A stretch of 64,000 nt of DNA from Parvibaculum sp. (GCA_019635965.1 JAHBYK010000002.1:1-64000), one strand, 5' to 3'; shown: positions 16,971 through 26,609, counted from the first letter of the stretch. A program made the numbers and translations. The notes: generated by a model not told the origin, from the sequence alone.

Positions 16971-17588
16971 CTACTTCTTGGACAGGGCTTCAAGCTGCGC
17001 TTGCATCTGTGCAAGCTGCTTCTTCAGTTCATCGAGTTCGCCGCCGGCCTTGGCAGGTTCCGCTTCAGCCTTTTCCGGCTTCGGCTGGTCCTTCGCCTCG
17101 CCGCGCGCACCCGAGGAAGGACGCCCGAAAGGCGAGAACATCCGCATGGCATTGTCGAACATCTCAATGTTCTGACGGATCTGATCCTCGAACTGAGATA
17201 GCCTCTCGCGGCCCCCCAGCGCGCTTGTCAGCCGGTGCCTCAGCTTTTCCTGCTCCTTGGAAAAGCTGTTCATGCTCATTTCCAGATAGGACGGGATGAA
17301 GCTCTGAAGGCTGTCGCCATAGAAGCGGATAAGCTGACGCAGGAAATTGATCGGCAGCAGGTTCTGGCCCTTGCCTTCTTCCTCGAAGATGATCTGCGTC
17401 AGAACGGATCGGGTGATGTCCTCTCCGGTCTTCGCATCGCGAACCACGAATTCCTTGCTCTGCTTCACCATTTCGCAGAGGTGGTCGAGCGTCACATAGC
17501 TCGATGTCGCCGTGTTGTAGAGACGGCGGTTCGCGTATTTTTTAATAACGATGACATCATCGTCCGTGGATGAAGTCTTTTTTGCCAC
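16971..17588 (-). CDS. phaR: Polyhydroxyalkanoate synthesis repressor PhaR
   Basis: A 205-residue PhaR. The N-terminal DNA/PHB-binding domain reads VIKKYANRRLYNTATSSYVTLDHLCEMV, almost the family consensus, and a second domain contains LPINFLRQLIRFYG. The C-terminal third is acidic and coiled-coil-like (GELDELKKQLAQMQAQLEALSKK). PhaR represses phasin and PHA genes, and is released when it binds nascent PHB. It diverges from phaA, and the shared 268-bp region holds two inverted repeats that could be its targets. Confidence 0.95.
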   Translation of the reverse strand: MAKKTSSTDDDVIVIKKYANRRLYNTATSSYVTLDHLCEMVKQSKEFVVRDAKTGEDITRSVLTQIIFEEEGKGQNLLPINFLRQLIRFYGDSLQSFIPSYLEMSMNSFSKEQEKLRHRLTSALGGRERLSQFEDQIRQNIEMFDNAMRMFSPFGRPSSGARGEAKDQPKPEKAEAEPAKAGGELDELKKQLAQMQAQLEALSKK

Positions 17589-17709
17589 GGCTTTCCCAAT
17601 CTCTCACTAGAGCTTTGCACCCGGCGGAACCCTTTTTCCCGTTTTTTGGCAATCGAGATTGCCAGCAGGTTCCTTGCCCCCTGTCTTTCGGCATTGTGAC
17701 GCGGTATTG

Positions 17710-17739
17710 TTGCGGTGCGCAAGCCCCGCATTGCGATGC
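17710..17739. promoter_or_regulatory. Tandem inverted repeats in the phaR-phaA divergent region
   Basis: TTGCG-GTG-CGCAA at 17710-17722 and GCAT-TGCG-ATGC at 17728-17739 are two adjacent perfect inverted repeats sharing the TTGCG/TGCG core. They lie about 120 bases from phaR and about 118 bases from phaA. Known PhaR sites are TGC-rich inverted repeats, which makes this the best candidate PhaR operator here. Binding is inferred. Confidence 0.45.
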
Positions 17740-17856
17740 ACCGAAAACCGCCCATCCCAGCCAGCCCGCTGCCGGATGGCGTGGTCCGGTGTTCCGCCTG
17801 CCCGGGCATCTCTTTCATTCGGCCCGCCGTCAGGGCCCGTTCCAGGGAGCAGACCC

Positions 17857-19047
17857 ATGAGCAAATCCGGTACTGAAGTGGTCATTGTCGGTGCGGCGCG
17901 TACGCCTGTGGGCGCGTTCAACGGTGCTCTGGCCGGTCTGCCTGCACATGAGCTCGGCCGGGTTGCCATTTCGGCCGCGATCGAGCGCGCCGGCATCGAA
18001 AAGGAAGCGGTGTCGGAAGTCATCATGGGTCAGATCCTCCAGGCCGGGCAGGGGCAGAACCCGGCACGGCAAGCCTCGGTCAATGCGGGTCTGCCGGTGC
18101 AAGTGCCTGCATGGAGCGTCAACCAGCTTTGCGGTTCGGGGCTGCGCTCCGTCGCGCTCGGCTATCAGGCGATCGTCAATGGCGATAGTGAAGTCGTGGT
18201 CGCCGGCGGTCAGGAAAGCATGAGCCAGGCCCAGCATGCCGCCTATCTCAGGGCGGGGCACAAGATGGGCTCGCTCGATTTCGTCGACACGATGATCAAG
18301 GACGGTCTCTGGGACGCCTTCCACGGCTATCACATGGGACAGACGGCCGAGAATGTCGCCGCGCGCTGGCAGATCACCCGCGATGAGCAGGATGCTTTTG
18401 CCGTCGCCTCGCAGAACAAGGCCGAGGCGGCGCAGAAGGCGGGCAAGTTCAAGGACGAGATTGCACCTGTCACAATCAAGACGCGCAAGGGCGATACGGT
18501 CGTCGACAGCGATGAGTATATCAAGCACGGCGTGACACTGGACGGTATCAAGGGGCTCAAGCCTGCCTTCCAGAAGGATGGAGGCACGGTGACAGCGGCG
18601 AATGCCTCGGGCATCAATGATGGTGCGGCGGCCGTGGTGCTGATGGATGCGGCACGCGCGGCCAGGGAAGGACGCAAGGTGCTCGGCCGGATCGTTTCCT
18701 GGGCCCATGCCGGTGTCGAACCCGCCGTAATGGGAACGGGGCCGATCCCCGCCTCGCGGCTGGCGCTCAAGCGCGCCGGCTGGACGATCGACGATCTCGA
18801 TCTCGTGGAGGCGAACGAGGCGTTTGCGGCCCAGGCGCTTGCCGTCAACAAGGATCTTGGCTGGAATCCCGATATTGTGAACGTCAATGGCGGTGCCATC
18901 GCCATCGGGCATCCGATCGGCGCTTCCGGCGCGCGTGTCTTCGTGACACTGCTTCACGAAATGGAAAAGCGGAATGCAAAGAAGGGTCTCGCCACGCTAT
19001 GCATCGGCGGTGGCATGGGCATCGCTCTTTGCGTTGAAAGAGGCTGA
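17857..19047 (+). CDS. phaA: Acetyl-CoA acetyltransferase (beta-ketothiolase)
   Basis: Condenses two acetyl-CoA into acetoacetyl-CoA. The 396-residue product is a standard biosynthetic thiolase: nucleophile Cys92 in [10 protein letters not shown], histidine in [12 protein letters not shown] and the second cysteine Cys382 in TLCIGGGMG. The ATG at 17857 follows CAGGGAG and gives the family start ([20 protein letters not shown]). phaB follows 74 bases later. The product feeds both PHB storage and the ethylmalonyl-CoA pathway, for which ccr, ecm and mcd lie further along the window. Confidence 0.95.
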   Translation: MSKSGTEVVIVGAARTPVGAFNGALAGLPAHELGRVAISAAIERAGIEKEAVSEVIMGQILQAGQGQNPARQASVNAGLPVQVPAWSVNQLCGSGLRSVALGYQAIVNGDSEVVVAGGQESMSQAQHAAYLRAGHKMGSLDFVDTMIKDGLWDAFHGYHMGQTAENVAARWQITRDEQDAFAVASQNKAEAAQKAGKFKDEIAPVTIKTRKGDTVVDSDEYIKHGVTLDGIKGLKPAFQKDGGTVTAANASGINDGAAAVVLMDAARAAREGRKVLGRIVSWAHAGVEPAVMGTGPIPASRLALKRAGWTIDDLDLVEANEAFAAQALAVNKDLGWNPDIVNVNGGAIAIGHPIGASGARVFVTLLHEMEKRNAKKGLATLCIGGGMGIALCVERG

Positions 19048-19121
19048 AAAAGCCCGGGTGGCAGAACGGGGGCGATGCCGCTCCCGCAGGACTTGAACTT
19101 CAGCAACAAGGGCTTTCGGCA

Positions 19122-19847
19122 ATGAGCAAGGTTGCGCTTGTAACGGGTGGTACGCGGGGCATAGGCGCCGCGATTTCGCTCGCGTTACGCGACAAGGGAT
19201 ACAAGGTTGCGGCGAATTATGCCGGCAATGCAGAGGCGGCAGCTGCCTTCTCGAAGGAAACCGGCATCGAGACATTCAAATGGAATGTCGGCGACTATGA
19301 GGAATGTGTGAAGGGCATAGCGGCGGTCGAAGCCGCTTTGGGTTCCGTCGATGTCCTCGTCAACAATGCCGGTATCACGCGGGACGGTATGCTGCACAAG
19401 ATGACGCCGCAGCAATGGCGCGAGGTGATTGCGGTCGATCTCGACTCGATGTTCAACATGTGCCAGCCGCTCATCAATGGCATGCGTGAGCGCGGCTTCG
19501 GGCGCATCATCAACATCTCGTCGATCAACGGCCAGAAGGGCCAGATGGGCCAGACGAACTATTCGGCGGCAAAAGCCGGCGTGATCGGCTTCACCAAGGC
19601 GCTGGCGCAGGAAGTTGCGAAGAAGGGCATCACGGTGAACTGCATCGCGCCCGGCTATATCGACACCGACATGGTGGCCGCCGTTCCGGAAAAAGTGCTC
19701 GACGGCATTATCGCGACGATTCCGGTCGGACGGCTCGGCAAGGCGGAGGAAATCGCGCATTGCGTGAGTTTCCTTGCCGATGAACATGCCGGGTTCATTA
19801 CCGGCGCAACGATCACGGCGAACGGTGCTCAATACATCGCAGGCTGA
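19122..19847 (+). CDS. phaB: Acetoacetyl-CoA reductase
   Basis: An NADPH-dependent SDR that reduces acetoacetyl-CoA to (R)-3-hydroxybutyryl-CoA. The 241-residue length is typical. It shows VTGGTRGIGAAIS, LVNNAGITRDGMLHKM, the catalytic Tyr147 and Lys151 in NYSAAKAG, and CIAPGYIDTDMV, all typical of PhaB. It is downstream of phaA on the same strand and closed by a terminator. No phaC synthase gene is seen nearby. Confidence 0.95.
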   Translation: MSKVALVTGGTRGIGAAISLALRDKGYKVAANYAGNAEAAAAFSKETGIETFKWNVGDYEECVKGIAAVEAALGSVDVLVNNAGITRDGMLHKMTPQQWREVIAVDLDSMFNMCQPLINGMRERGFGRIINISSINGQKGQMGQTNYSAAKAGVIGFTKALAQEVAKKGITVNCIAPGYIDTDMVAAVPEKVLDGIIATIPVGRLGKAEEIAHCVSFLADEHAGFITGATITANGAQYIAG

Positions 19848-19869
19848 ACGAAGCGATCCCGAAATGCGC

Positions 19870-19897
19870 AACGCCCCGGAAATTCCCGGGGCGTTTT
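19870..19897 (+). terminator. Rho-independent terminator after phaB
   Basis: The stem AACGCCCCGG / CCGGGGCGTT with a 6-base loop is followed by TTTT. It lies 22 bases after the phaB stop and just before the stop of the convergent DUF882 gene. Confidence 0.9.
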
Positions 19898-19901
19898 CAT
19901 T

Positions 19902-20549
19902 TCAGCCTTGACTTGTTTCGGCTTCCGCCTGCAAGCGGTCATATTCCTCGTCGCGGTCGGGCCGCGGCATGCCGGGATAGACCCAGTTGTCGAGCGGGCC
20001 GATATCGACATGGACATAGGGTGTCTTGGTCGGGTAGTAGCCCGCGCCGCCTTTGCCGAGTTTCTTTGCCACCCGGTAGACTTCCTCCGGATCGGCAAAA
20101 TTCTGCGTCACGTCGATGGCCATGCCGCGCATGTGAAAGCTGCCCGGATCGACGCCGTGGCCACGCTTGTTCAGCCATTCATTCGTCTTTGGCGAGCGAT
20201 AGCCCGACATTGTGTAGATCGGATTCTTCGAACGCGTATGGCTGTCGATCTCCCAGAGAAGATCGAGAAGGCCGGGATGCACGTCATGCGTCTCGCCGGT
20301 GCGCAGGTCCCGCATGAACCATGTCATGCGCCTCAAGGCATCCTCGTCATATCCCTTGTCCGTCCAGAAGGTGAGGTCCAGTTTCTCGCCGGAATTGAGG
20401 CTCTGCAGTTTAAGCGATTTCCTGTAGGGCGCCTCCGCCCGCACGATCGACGGGGTGGCGATGAGTGCGGCCGCAGCCGCGCCCAGATGCAGCACATCGC
20501 GGCGTGTGGGCAACAGGGTTAATGTCTTGCGCTTTCCGGTCATGGGCAA
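19902..20549 (-). CDS. Exported DUF882 (M15-type) murein peptidase-like protein
   Basis: A 215-residue protein with a Tat-type signal (PTRRDVLHLGAAAAALIATPSIVRA). The mature part is DUF882, related to the M15 D,D-/L,D-carboxypeptidases and E. coli YcbK (MepK). Zinc ligands are visible: His and Asp in SFHMRGMAIDV and His in PYVHVDIG; MSGYRSPKTNEWL is also typical. It probably trims peptidoglycan cross-links in the periplasm. The start could be the ATG at 20549 or the one at 20543. It follows the NodB gene by 3 bases, so the two form a cell-wall unit. Confidence 0.88.
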   Translation of the reverse strand: MPMTGKRKTLTLLPTRRDVLHLGAAAAALIATPSIVRAEAPYRKSLKLQSLNSGEKLDLTFWTDKGYDEDALRRMTWFMRDLRTGETHDVHPGLLDLLWEIDSHTRSKNPIYTMSGYRSPKTNEWLNKRGHGVDPGSFHMRGMAIDVTQNFADPEEVYRVAKKLGKGGAGYYPTKTPYVHVDIGPLDNWVYPGMPRPDRDEEYDRLQAEAETSQG

Positions 20550-20552
20550 AGG

Positions 20553-21467
20553 CTAGCGGAGCTCTCCCTGAGGCTCAAGTGACGGAATTGTCAAAGCATC
20601 AAGTGCCGCCGCTTGTGCAGGCGGTTCCGCTTCCGCGTGCCGGTGGATCCGCAGCAGCGGATCGGAAGCGGCCGCTGCCATTTCGCGCGCGCCATCCTCC
20701 GGCGCTAGCTGGACGAATTCGTATCCGCGGGCGCGCAATTCGGTGATGAGACCGGAGAGCATGGCGGCCGTGCGCGGCTTCGTGTCGTGCAGGATGATGA
20801 TGCCCTGACCGACGGAGGAGATATTGCGGAGAGCGCGGCGCTTCACTTCCGCTGGGCTGATCGGCCGCCAGTCATCCGAGCCGAACTCGCAGGAGATTGT
20901 TGCGATATGGCGCTTGCCGAGCCATGCGATCAGTGCCTTGCTGTCGTTGAGGCCCGGAAAGCGGAAGAAGGGCGACAGACGTTCGCGGTGCGCTTCAGGC
21001 GCGGATGCAAGGGCGCTTTCGATCGCCTCGAAGCCGCGTCTGATTTCCCGTTGGGCGGAGGCTCCTGAAAGATGGCGCAGATTGTTCGGATGCGACCAGG
21101 TGTGATTTCCGATCGTATGGCCGCGCGCCGCCACTTCGCGGACGATCTCGGGGTGGCGCTCGGCATAGATGCCGACCATGAAGAAGGTCGCTTTAACGCA
21201 ATGCCGGTCGAGAATGTCGAGAATCTGCGGCGTCGTTTCCGGGTTTGGCCCATCGTCGAATGTGAGCGCAACCTGTTTTGGCGCGAGCTTCACCGTGACC
21301 GGATATTGCATCGTGCCATAGGCCGGGCCGCCCGCTGTCGCCACGGGCAGGACCGGCGTTTCCGCCTTTGCTGCCGGGTCCGTTGGACAGGCGGGTGCGC
21401 CTTTCGCGGGCAGGCCCGCGCAAAGAAGCGCGGCGCAAAGGCCCATAGCTCCAAATACGGATTTCAC
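20553..21467 (-). CDS. Secreted polysaccharide deacetylase (NodB domain)
   Basis: A 304-residue protein with an N-terminal signal peptide (about residues 1-23, ending AKGA). The NodB domain shows the catalytic and metal motifs VALTFDDGPNPET, GNHTWSHPN and FFRFPGLND, plus IIILHDTKPRTA. It deacetylates N-acetylated sugars, possibly peptidoglycan or another surface polymer. It lies directly upstream of the DUF882 peptidase gene. Confidence 0.9.
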   Translation of the reverse strand: MKSVFGAMGLCAALLCAGLPAKGAPACPTDPAAKAETPVLPVATAGGPAYGTMQYPVTVKLAPKQVALTFDDGPNPETTPQILDILDRHCVKATFFMVGIYAERHPEIVREVAARGHTIGNHTWSHPNNLRHLSGASAQREIRRGFEAIESALASAPEAHRERLSPFFRFPGLNDSKALIAWLGKRHIATISCEFGSDDWRPISPAEVKRRALRNISSVGQGIIILHDTKPRTAAMLSGLITELRARGYEFVQLAPEDGAREMAAAASDPLLRIHRHAEAEPPAQAAALDALTIPSLEPQGELR

Positions 21468-21571
21468 CCCGAAGCCCCCCGCGACCGGTAAATGCGATCA
21501 GGATTTCAGTCTAGCCAACTTGCTGTGACGGGCCAGAGCGGCAAGGCAACAGGGTGGATGAATTCGGCAGG

Positions 21572-22012
21572 TCAGAGAAAAGGGTTCCAGCCCGGCTCGG
21601 CCATTTCGAAGCCCGCAAATTCAAAGCCCGGTGCGACTGTACAGCCCACAAGCGTCCAGCGCCCGAGCGGTTCGGCGGCCTGCCAGATCCGTGCCGGAAC
21701 GATGATCTGCGGGCGTTCGCCGGCTTCAAGATTCTGCCCGAGGATGCGTGTTTCCGGTGTGCGGCTTTCATCGCAGAGCGAGAGCGCAAGCGGTCCGCCC
21801 GCATACCAGTGCCAAACTTCCGCCGCATCGACACGGTGCCAGTGCGAGCGTTCACCCTCCCTGAGCAAATAATAGATCGCTGTCGAGTGAGCACGCGCGC
21901 TGCCGCTCTCGTCGCGGAATGTCTCGGCAAAATAGCCGCCCTCGGGATGGGGCTGCATGTTCAGCAGGCCGATGATGGCCTCGGCGTCGATACCGGTGTC
22001 GAACGAGGTCAT
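21572..22012 (-). CDS. DUF985 cupin-like protein
   Basis: A 146-residue DUF985 protein with a double-stranded beta-helix fold. Signature stretches are LNMQPHPEGGYFAETFRD, AIYYLLREGERSHWHRVDAAEVWHWYAG and VGCTVAPGFEFAGFEMA. Family function is poorly known; some members are annotated as sugar epimerase-like cupins. Its ATG at 22012 is just past the gloB stop and has AAGGA upstream, so it is translated with gloB. Confidence 0.88.
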   Translation of the reverse strand: MTSFDTGIDAEAIIGLLNMQPHPEGGYFAETFRDESGSARAHSTAIYYLLREGERSHWHRVDAAEVWHWYAGGPLALSLCDESRTPETRILGQNLEAGERPQIIVPARIWQAAEPLGRWTLVGCTVAPGFEFAGFEMAEPGWNPFL

Positions 22013-22013
22013 A

Positions 22014-22784
22014 TCAGAAATTGTCCTTTCGCTTGCGCGTTTCAGCGAAAACCTCGACATCGGTTGCCCCTTCAAGGCCAATGGTCCGGCGCAGGCCAGG
22101 GCTGGCCGCGCGCAGGAAGGGATTTGTCGCTTTTTCGAGGCCGATGGTCGTCGGCACTGTCCATTCGCCGCGCGCGCGTTTCTCGTCGATCTCCCTCGCG
22201 CGGGCGATGAGAGCGGCATTCTGTGGCTCGACGCTGAGCGCAAAGCGGGCATTCGACTGCGTATATTCATGGGCGCAATAGACGATGGTCTCGTCCGGCA
22301 GCGCCATCAGCTTGCCGAGCGATGTCCACATCTGTGCGGGCGTGCCCTCGAAAAGGCGGCCACAGCCAAGTGCGAAAAGCGTGTCGCCGACAAAGGCAAT
22401 GCGCTCTTCATCGAAGCTGTAGGCTATGTGGCCGCGGGTGTGGCCGGGGACGTCGATGATGCGTGCGTGCGCGGCGCCAAGCTCCACGATGTCGCCCTCG
22501 CCGACGGCGCGGTCGATACCGGGAATTTTATCCTGCTCTCCTTTCGGGCCGATCACCACGCAGCCCGTTTTCTCCTTGAGTTCGAGATTACCGCCCGCAT
22601 GGTCGAAGTGGTGATGGGTATTGAAGATGTGGGTCAGCTTCCAGCCCCTGGCCGCCAGTGCGTCGAGGATCGGCTTTACTTCCGGCGTGTCGATGGCTGC
22701 CGTTGCGCCTGATGACGGTTCGTGAACGAGATAGCCGTAATTGTCGCTCAGGCAGGGAAACTGGTGGATTTCAAGCTTGGCCAT
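22014..22784 (-). CDS. gloB: Hydroxyacylglutathione hydrolase (glyoxalase II)
   Basis: A 256-residue metallo-beta-lactamase-fold enzyme. It hydrolyses S-lactoylglutathione to lactate and glutathione, the last step of methylglyoxal detoxification. The binuclear metal site is THHHFDHAGG, with His in DVPGHTRGH, Asp in FVGDTLFALGCGR and His in CAHEYTQSN. The C-terminal glutathione-binding region (TNPFLR...) is present. Length and order are typical of alphaproteobacterial GloB, which often diverges from a methyltransferase gene, as here. Confidence 0.94.
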   Translation of the reverse strand: MAKLEIHQFPCLSDNYGYLVHEPSSGATAAIDTPEVKPILDALAARGWKLTHIFNTHHHFDHAGGNLELKEKTGCVVIGPKGEQDKIPGIDRAVGEGDIVELGAAHARIIDVPGHTRGHIAYSFDEERIAFVGDTLFALGCGRLFEGTPAQMWTSLGKLMALPDETIVYCAHEYTQSNARFALSVEPQNAALIARAREIDEKRARGEWTVPTTIGLEKATNPFLRAASPGLRRTIGLEGATDVEVFAETRKRKDNF

Positions 22785-22903
22785 GAGAGCTCCTCCGCGC
22801 GCCGCGTGATTTGGTATTCCATTCGCGTGTTTGCCTTAACCTAGTGTGCTTGCGGCTTCAGGTGAACCCGGCGCAATGCGCCAAAATTTGATAAGATTGG
22901 TTC

Positions 22904-23665
22904 ATGCATATGGACGTGATCGATCTACGGGATTTCTACGGCCGGGCGCTGGGGCGCGTCGCGCAGCGCCATATTTCCGAGCGGCTTGCGCGCCTCTGGC
23001 CGAATGTGCGCGGGCTCAACGTGCTCGGGCTCGGCTTTGCCACGCCCTATCTCGGCCTTTGGCTCGGCGAGGCCGAGCGTGTCATCGGCCTCATGCCGGC
23101 GCGGCAGGGCGTGATGCGCTGGCCGGCGGAAGGGAAATGCCTCACGGGCCTTGCCGACGAGCTCGAACTGCCGCTCCCGGACGAAAGCATGGACCGGGTG
23201 CTGGTCGTGCATGGGCTTGAGGCGAGCGAGGCGATGCGCGGCATGTTGCGGCAGGTCTGGCGCGTGCTTGCGCCGGGGGGGCGCGTCATCATCGTGGTGC
23301 CGAACCGTCGCGGGCTCTGGGCGCGGCGGGATGCGACGCCCTTCGGTCATGGACAGCCCTTTTCGCGCGGTCAGATCACACAGCTGCTGCGTGAGTCTCT
23401 CTTTTCGCCGTCGGCCTGGGAGGTTGCGCTGTTTGCGCCGCCTTTCGACTGGCGGCCGCTGGTGCGTTCCGCCGGCGCCTGGGAGCGGGCAGGGCATCTC
23501 CTCTGGCCGCGCTTTTCTGGCGTCATCATGGTCGAGGCGACGAAGCAGATTTATGCCGCGACGCAGCCTTCGCTGACCGCGCGGGCGAGAGCGCGGGTAC
23601 GCTCGATCGCGCCGCTGCCTGCGCCGCTGCCTGCGCGTCAGGTCTTGCCGCGCGATGAAGGCTGA
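22904..23665 (+). CDS. SAM-dependent methyltransferase, unknown substrate
   Basis: A 253-residue class I methyltransferase-like protein. The glycine loop is degenerate (NVLGLGFATPYLGLWLG) but LPLPDESMDRVLVVHGLE and RQVWRVLAPGGRVIIVVPNRRG are clear methyltransferase strands. The C-terminus carries a short APLPAPLP repeat coded by a 12-bp direct repeat near 23616-23640. It diverges from gloB, an arrangement I recognise from other alphaproteobacteria. Substrate unknown. Confidence 0.75.
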   Translation: MHMDVIDLRDFYGRALGRVAQRHISERLARLWPNVRGLNVLGLGFATPYLGLWLGEAERVIGLMPARQGVMRWPAEGKCLTGLADELELPLPDESMDRVLVVHGLEASEAMRGMLRQVWRVLAPGGRVIIVVPNRRGLWARRDATPFGHGQPFSRGQITQLLRESLFSPSAWEVALFAPPFDWRPLVRSAGAWERAGHLLWPRFSGVIMVEATKQIYAATQPSLTARARARVRSIAPLPAPLPARQVLPRDEG

Positions 23666-23668
23666 AAG

Positions 23669-24295
23669 TCAGTTCCGGCGCGAAAGCAGGAAGACGGCTT
23701 CGCTGGCAAACAGATTGGCGAGCGGGCCGGGGTTGGAAATGCGCCATGCCCTCTCACCGGTAAGGATCACCGCATCCTCGATGTCGAGCCCGAGATCGTC
23801 GCAAAGATCGGCGAAGTCGAGCAGCGTGCAGAGATGGATGTTGGGCGTGTCGTACCAGCTATGGCCGAGCGAACGTGTTTCCGGCATACGGCCATTGAAC
23901 AGGAGCTGCAGGCGGACGCGCCAGTTGCCGAAATTGGGAAGGGAGACGACGACGCGCCGCCCGATCCGCTTCAGGGCGCGCAGCACTTCCTTCGGGTTGC
24001 GTGTCGCCTGAATGGTCTGGCTGAGGATCACATAGTCGAAGGCATCGTCGGGATAATCCGCAAGGTCGGTATCGGCGTCGCCCTGCACCACGGCAAGCCC
24101 GCGCGTCACCGATGCGTTCACACCTTCCTGGCTGAGTTCGACGCCGCGCCCATCGACGTTTCGTTTCGATTGCAGCAGCGCGAGCAGATCGCCGTCTCCG
24201 CAGCCGACATCGAGCACGCGCGAGCCCGGCGCGATCATCTCGGCGATGAGGTCGAGGTCGATGCGAGGATCGGCGTGGCCGTTCTGCGTGCTCAT
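23669..24295 (-). CDS. metW: Methionine biosynthesis protein MetW
   Basis: A 208-residue methyltransferase-fold protein. It has [62 protein letters not shown] and SWYDTPNIH, all MetW hallmarks. MetW works with MetX in homoserine O-acylation, probably as an activating partner. The ATGA overlap with metX (24292-24295) suggests coupled translation. Confidence 0.93.
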   Translation of the reverse strand: MSTQNGHADPRIDLDLIAEMIAPGSRVLDVGCGDGDLLALLQSKRNVDGRGVELSQEGVNASVTRGLAVVQGDADTDLADYPDDAFDYVILSQTIQATRNPKEVLRALKRIGRRVVVSLPNFGNWRVRLQLLFNGRMPETRSLGHSWYDTPNIHLCTLLDFADLCDDLGLDIEDAVILTGERAWRISNPGPLANLFASEAVFLLSRRN

Positions 24296-25497
24296 GCGCC
24301 GATGCCTCGCGCGCGGGCCGCGCTGTCGATAAAGCCGCGAAGCGTTGAGAACATTTCAGGCTCGTCGAGCAGGAAGGCGTCATGGCCCTTGTCGGTCTTG
24401 ATTTCGACGAAGCTGACCTTTGCCGCGACGGCATTGAGCGCGTGAACGATCTGACGGTTGTCCGACGTTGGAAACAGCCAGTCGCTGGTGAAGGAGACGA
24501 CGCAGAAGCGCGACTTCGTGCCCCGGAAGGCATTGGCGAGCACACCGCCGAAATCAGCCGCGAGATCGAAATAGTCCATCGCGCGGGTGATGTAGAGATA
24601 GGAATTCGCGTCGAACCTGTCGACGAAGGTCGAACCCTGATGGCGCAGATAGCTTTCGATCTGGAAATCCGCGTCGAAACCATAGGTGATGCTGTCGCGG
24701 TCCTGCAGATTGCGGCCGAACTTGCGGTGGAGCGCCGCCTCCGAGAGATAGGTGATATGCGCGGCCATGCGCGCGACGGCGAGCCCCTTCGCGGGGTTCG
24801 TGCCATGTGCCAGATAGGCGCCCTGCTTCCATTCGGGGTCGGCCATGATCGCCTGCCGCCCGACCTCGTGGAAGGCGATGTTCTGCGCGGAATGGCGCGC
24901 TGCCGTCGCAATCGGGATCGCGGAGAAGACGCGCTCGGAATAGGCGGAAGCCCATTGCAGCACCTGCATGCCGCCCATGGAGCCGCCGATGACGCAGAAG
25001 ATCTCGCCAATGCCGAGCTTGTCGAGCAGCATCGCCTGCGCCCGCACCATGTCCGCAATGGTGATGACCGGGAAGTTGAGGCCATAGGGCCGCCCCGTCG
25101 CGGGGTCGGTGTCACGGGGGCCTGTGGTGCCCATGCAGCCGCCGATCACGTTCTGGCAGATCACGAAAAAGCGGTTCGTGTCGATTGGCCGTCCGGGCCC
25201 CACCATATGAGGCCACCAGCCGGGCTTGCCGGTGAGGGGCTGTGTGCTTGCGGCATACTGGTCGCCGGTCAGCGCATGGCAGATCAGCACCACATTCGAT
25301 TTTGCGGCGTTCAGCTCGCCATAGGTCTCGTAGGAAATGGTAAACGGGCTCAGTTTGACCCCGCAATCGAGCGCAAGCGGTTCGTCGGGCCCAAAGGTCG
25401 CCAGTGCGCGGCGCACCCGGATCCCGGCCTCCTCGAACTCTGTGCTGTGCGGGCCGCCGGCGCCTTCGGGGCGCCCGGCCTTCTCGATCGTGTTCAT
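24292..25497 (-). CDS. metX: Homoserine O-acetyltransferase
   Basis: A 401-residue alpha/beta-hydrolase-fold enzyme that acylates homoserine for methionine synthesis. Signs are [25 protein letters not shown], the nucleophile serine in [15 protein letters not shown] and the C-terminal Asp/His in [11 protein letters not shown] and KGHDAFLLD. Some MetX-family enzymes use succinyl-CoA, so acyl specificity is not settled. I start it at the ATG at 25497, which has AGAGG just upstream; an ATG 18 bases earlier does not. A TTGACA promoter lies about 75-100 bases upstream; I found no SAM riboswitch. Confidence 0.94.
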   Translation of the reverse strand: MNTIEKAGRPEGAGGPHSTEFEEAGIRVRRALATFGPDEPLALDCGVKLSPFTISYETYGELNAAKSNVVLICHALTGDQYAASTQPLTGKPGWWPHMVGPGRPIDTNRFFVICQNVIGGCMGTTGPRDTDPATGRPYGLNFPVITIADMVRAQAMLLDKLGIGEIFCVIGGSMGGMQVLQWASAYSERVFSAIPIATAARHSAQNIAFHEVGRQAIMADPEWKQGAYLAHGTNPAKGLAVARMAAHITYLSEAALHRKFGRNLQDRDSITYGFDADFQIESYLRHQGSTFVDRFDANSYLYITRAMDYFDLAADFGGVLANAFRGTKSRFCVVSFTSDWLFPTSDNRQIVHALNAVAAKVSFVEIKTDKGHDAFLLDEPEMFSTLRGFIDSAARARGIGA

Positions 25498-25569
25498 AGC
25501 GCCTCTGCGCTGCATTGCGGCTGAGCGGCCCCGGAGCGGGCGCCCCGGCCCCCCGCCAAACAGGCTGCA

Positions 25570-25599
25570 TAGCTAGGGATGCACCCCCTGAAATGTCAA
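25570..25599 (-). promoter_or_regulatory. Candidate metX promoter
   Basis: On the minus strand a perfect -35 TTGACA (25599-25594) is followed after 18 bases by TAGCTA (25575-25570). The -10 sits in the loop of a hairpin (CAGG...TGCAT / ATGCA...CCTG, about 25561-25590). Expected leader is about 65 bases. Confidence 0.5.
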
Positions 25600-25702
25600 T
25601 GTTTTCTTTGATTTTAGTGGGTTGCCCTCGTATGAATACCGCTCCCGCAGGCAGGGCGAGATGCCCCGGCCCGGGCCGCATTTCCCCCTCTGGTGGACCA
25701 GC

Positions 25703-26602
25703 ATGACGAGTGAGACGACCACCCCCGAGCAGGCCCTGGCCGATGTCCGCAAGGAGATCGACGCGATCGACGATGCGCTGCAGGACCTGCTGCTGAAGCG
25801 GACGGAGCTTGTGGTCGGTGTCGCCGAGGCTAAGGCGCGTGCGGCGAAAGAGGCTGGCGAGGGCAGTTTCGTTGCTTTCAGGCCGGGCCGCGAGGCACAG
25901 GTGCTGCGGCGTCTCTCGCAGCGCCACAGGGGCCGGCTGCCGGTCCGTGTGCTGGTGCGGATATGGCGTGAAATCATGGCGGCCATGACACGCATTCAGG
26001 GCCCCTTCCGGGTCGATGTCCATGGCGGCTCGGATGGCGATGCACTCGGTTACTGGGATCTGGCGCGCAATTATTACGGTTCGGCGACGCCAATGGACCT
26101 GCATGGCGAGGCGCGCGATGTGCTGCGCCGCGTTGCCCAGGACCGGTCCGCTGTCGGCATCCTGCCGGAGCCGGGAGCCGGCGAGGACGATCCCTGGTGG
26201 GTCGCGCTTGCGACGGGAGGCTTCACCGGCATGCGCGTGGTAGCGCGGCTCCCTTTTGTCGAAGTGGGCGAGGATGCAAATGCCGTCCGAGCGCTGGTGC
26301 TGGCGCATAGCGACTTCGACAATACCGGCGACGACACGGCGCTGGTCGCGATCTCCACGTCGGAAAGCCTGAGCGATGCGCGCGTCTCGGCGATCGCCAA
26401 GGCTGCGGGCCTCGATGGGCGCCGGCTTGCAAGTGCGCGCGTGGACAATGGTCTGTCCGCACATGTCTATCTCATCGCCGTTCCTCATTACCTGGATGCC
26501 GGTGACGAGCGGCTTTCAGCGCTTGCTGCGGAGCCTGTGACCGATGTGAAGCTGCTCGGCGGTTACGCCAATCCGCTGCGTCTCGAGCGCGATGGGGAGT
26601 GA
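25703..26602 (+). CDS. Chorismate mutase with C-terminal prephenate-dehydratase-like domain
   Basis: A 299-residue protein. Residues about 10-100 are an AroQ-type chorismate mutase ([30 protein letters not shown]...[11 protein letters not shown]), converting chorismate to prephenate. The remaining 200 residues resemble a degraded prephenate dehydratase and ACT region ([37 protein letters not shown]). I do not see the TRF catalytic motif of dehydratases, so that activity is doubtful. Related fusions occur in alphaproteobacteria. It leads a unit with hisC-type aminotransferase and tyrC, which fits tyrosine synthesis. Confidence 0.8.
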   Translation: MTSETTTPEQALADVRKEIDAIDDALQDLLLKRTELVVGVAEAKARAAKEAGEGSFVAFRPGREAQVLRRLSQRHRGRLPVRVLVRIWREIMAAMTRIQGPFRVDVHGGSDGDALGYWDLARNYYGSATPMDLHGEARDVLRRVAQDRSAVGILPEPGAGEDDPWWVALATGGFTGMRVVARLPFVEVGEDANAVRALVLAHSDFDNTGDDTALVAISTSESLSDARVSAIAKAAGLDGRRLASARVDNGLSAHVYLIAVPHYLDAGDERLSALAAEPVTDVKLLGGYANPLRLERDGE

Positions 26603-26609
26603 GGCGGAA

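Noticed and set aside
17830-18957. 375-codon open frame on the minus strand antisense to phaA
   Set aside because: Shadow of the thiolase gene with no motifs of its own.
25498-25702. SAM-II riboswitch before metX, as in many alphaproteobacteria
   Set aside because: I looked on the minus strand for the SAM-II pseudoknot core and found no match. There is only a TTGACA promoter and a small hairpin around the -10, with a short leader.
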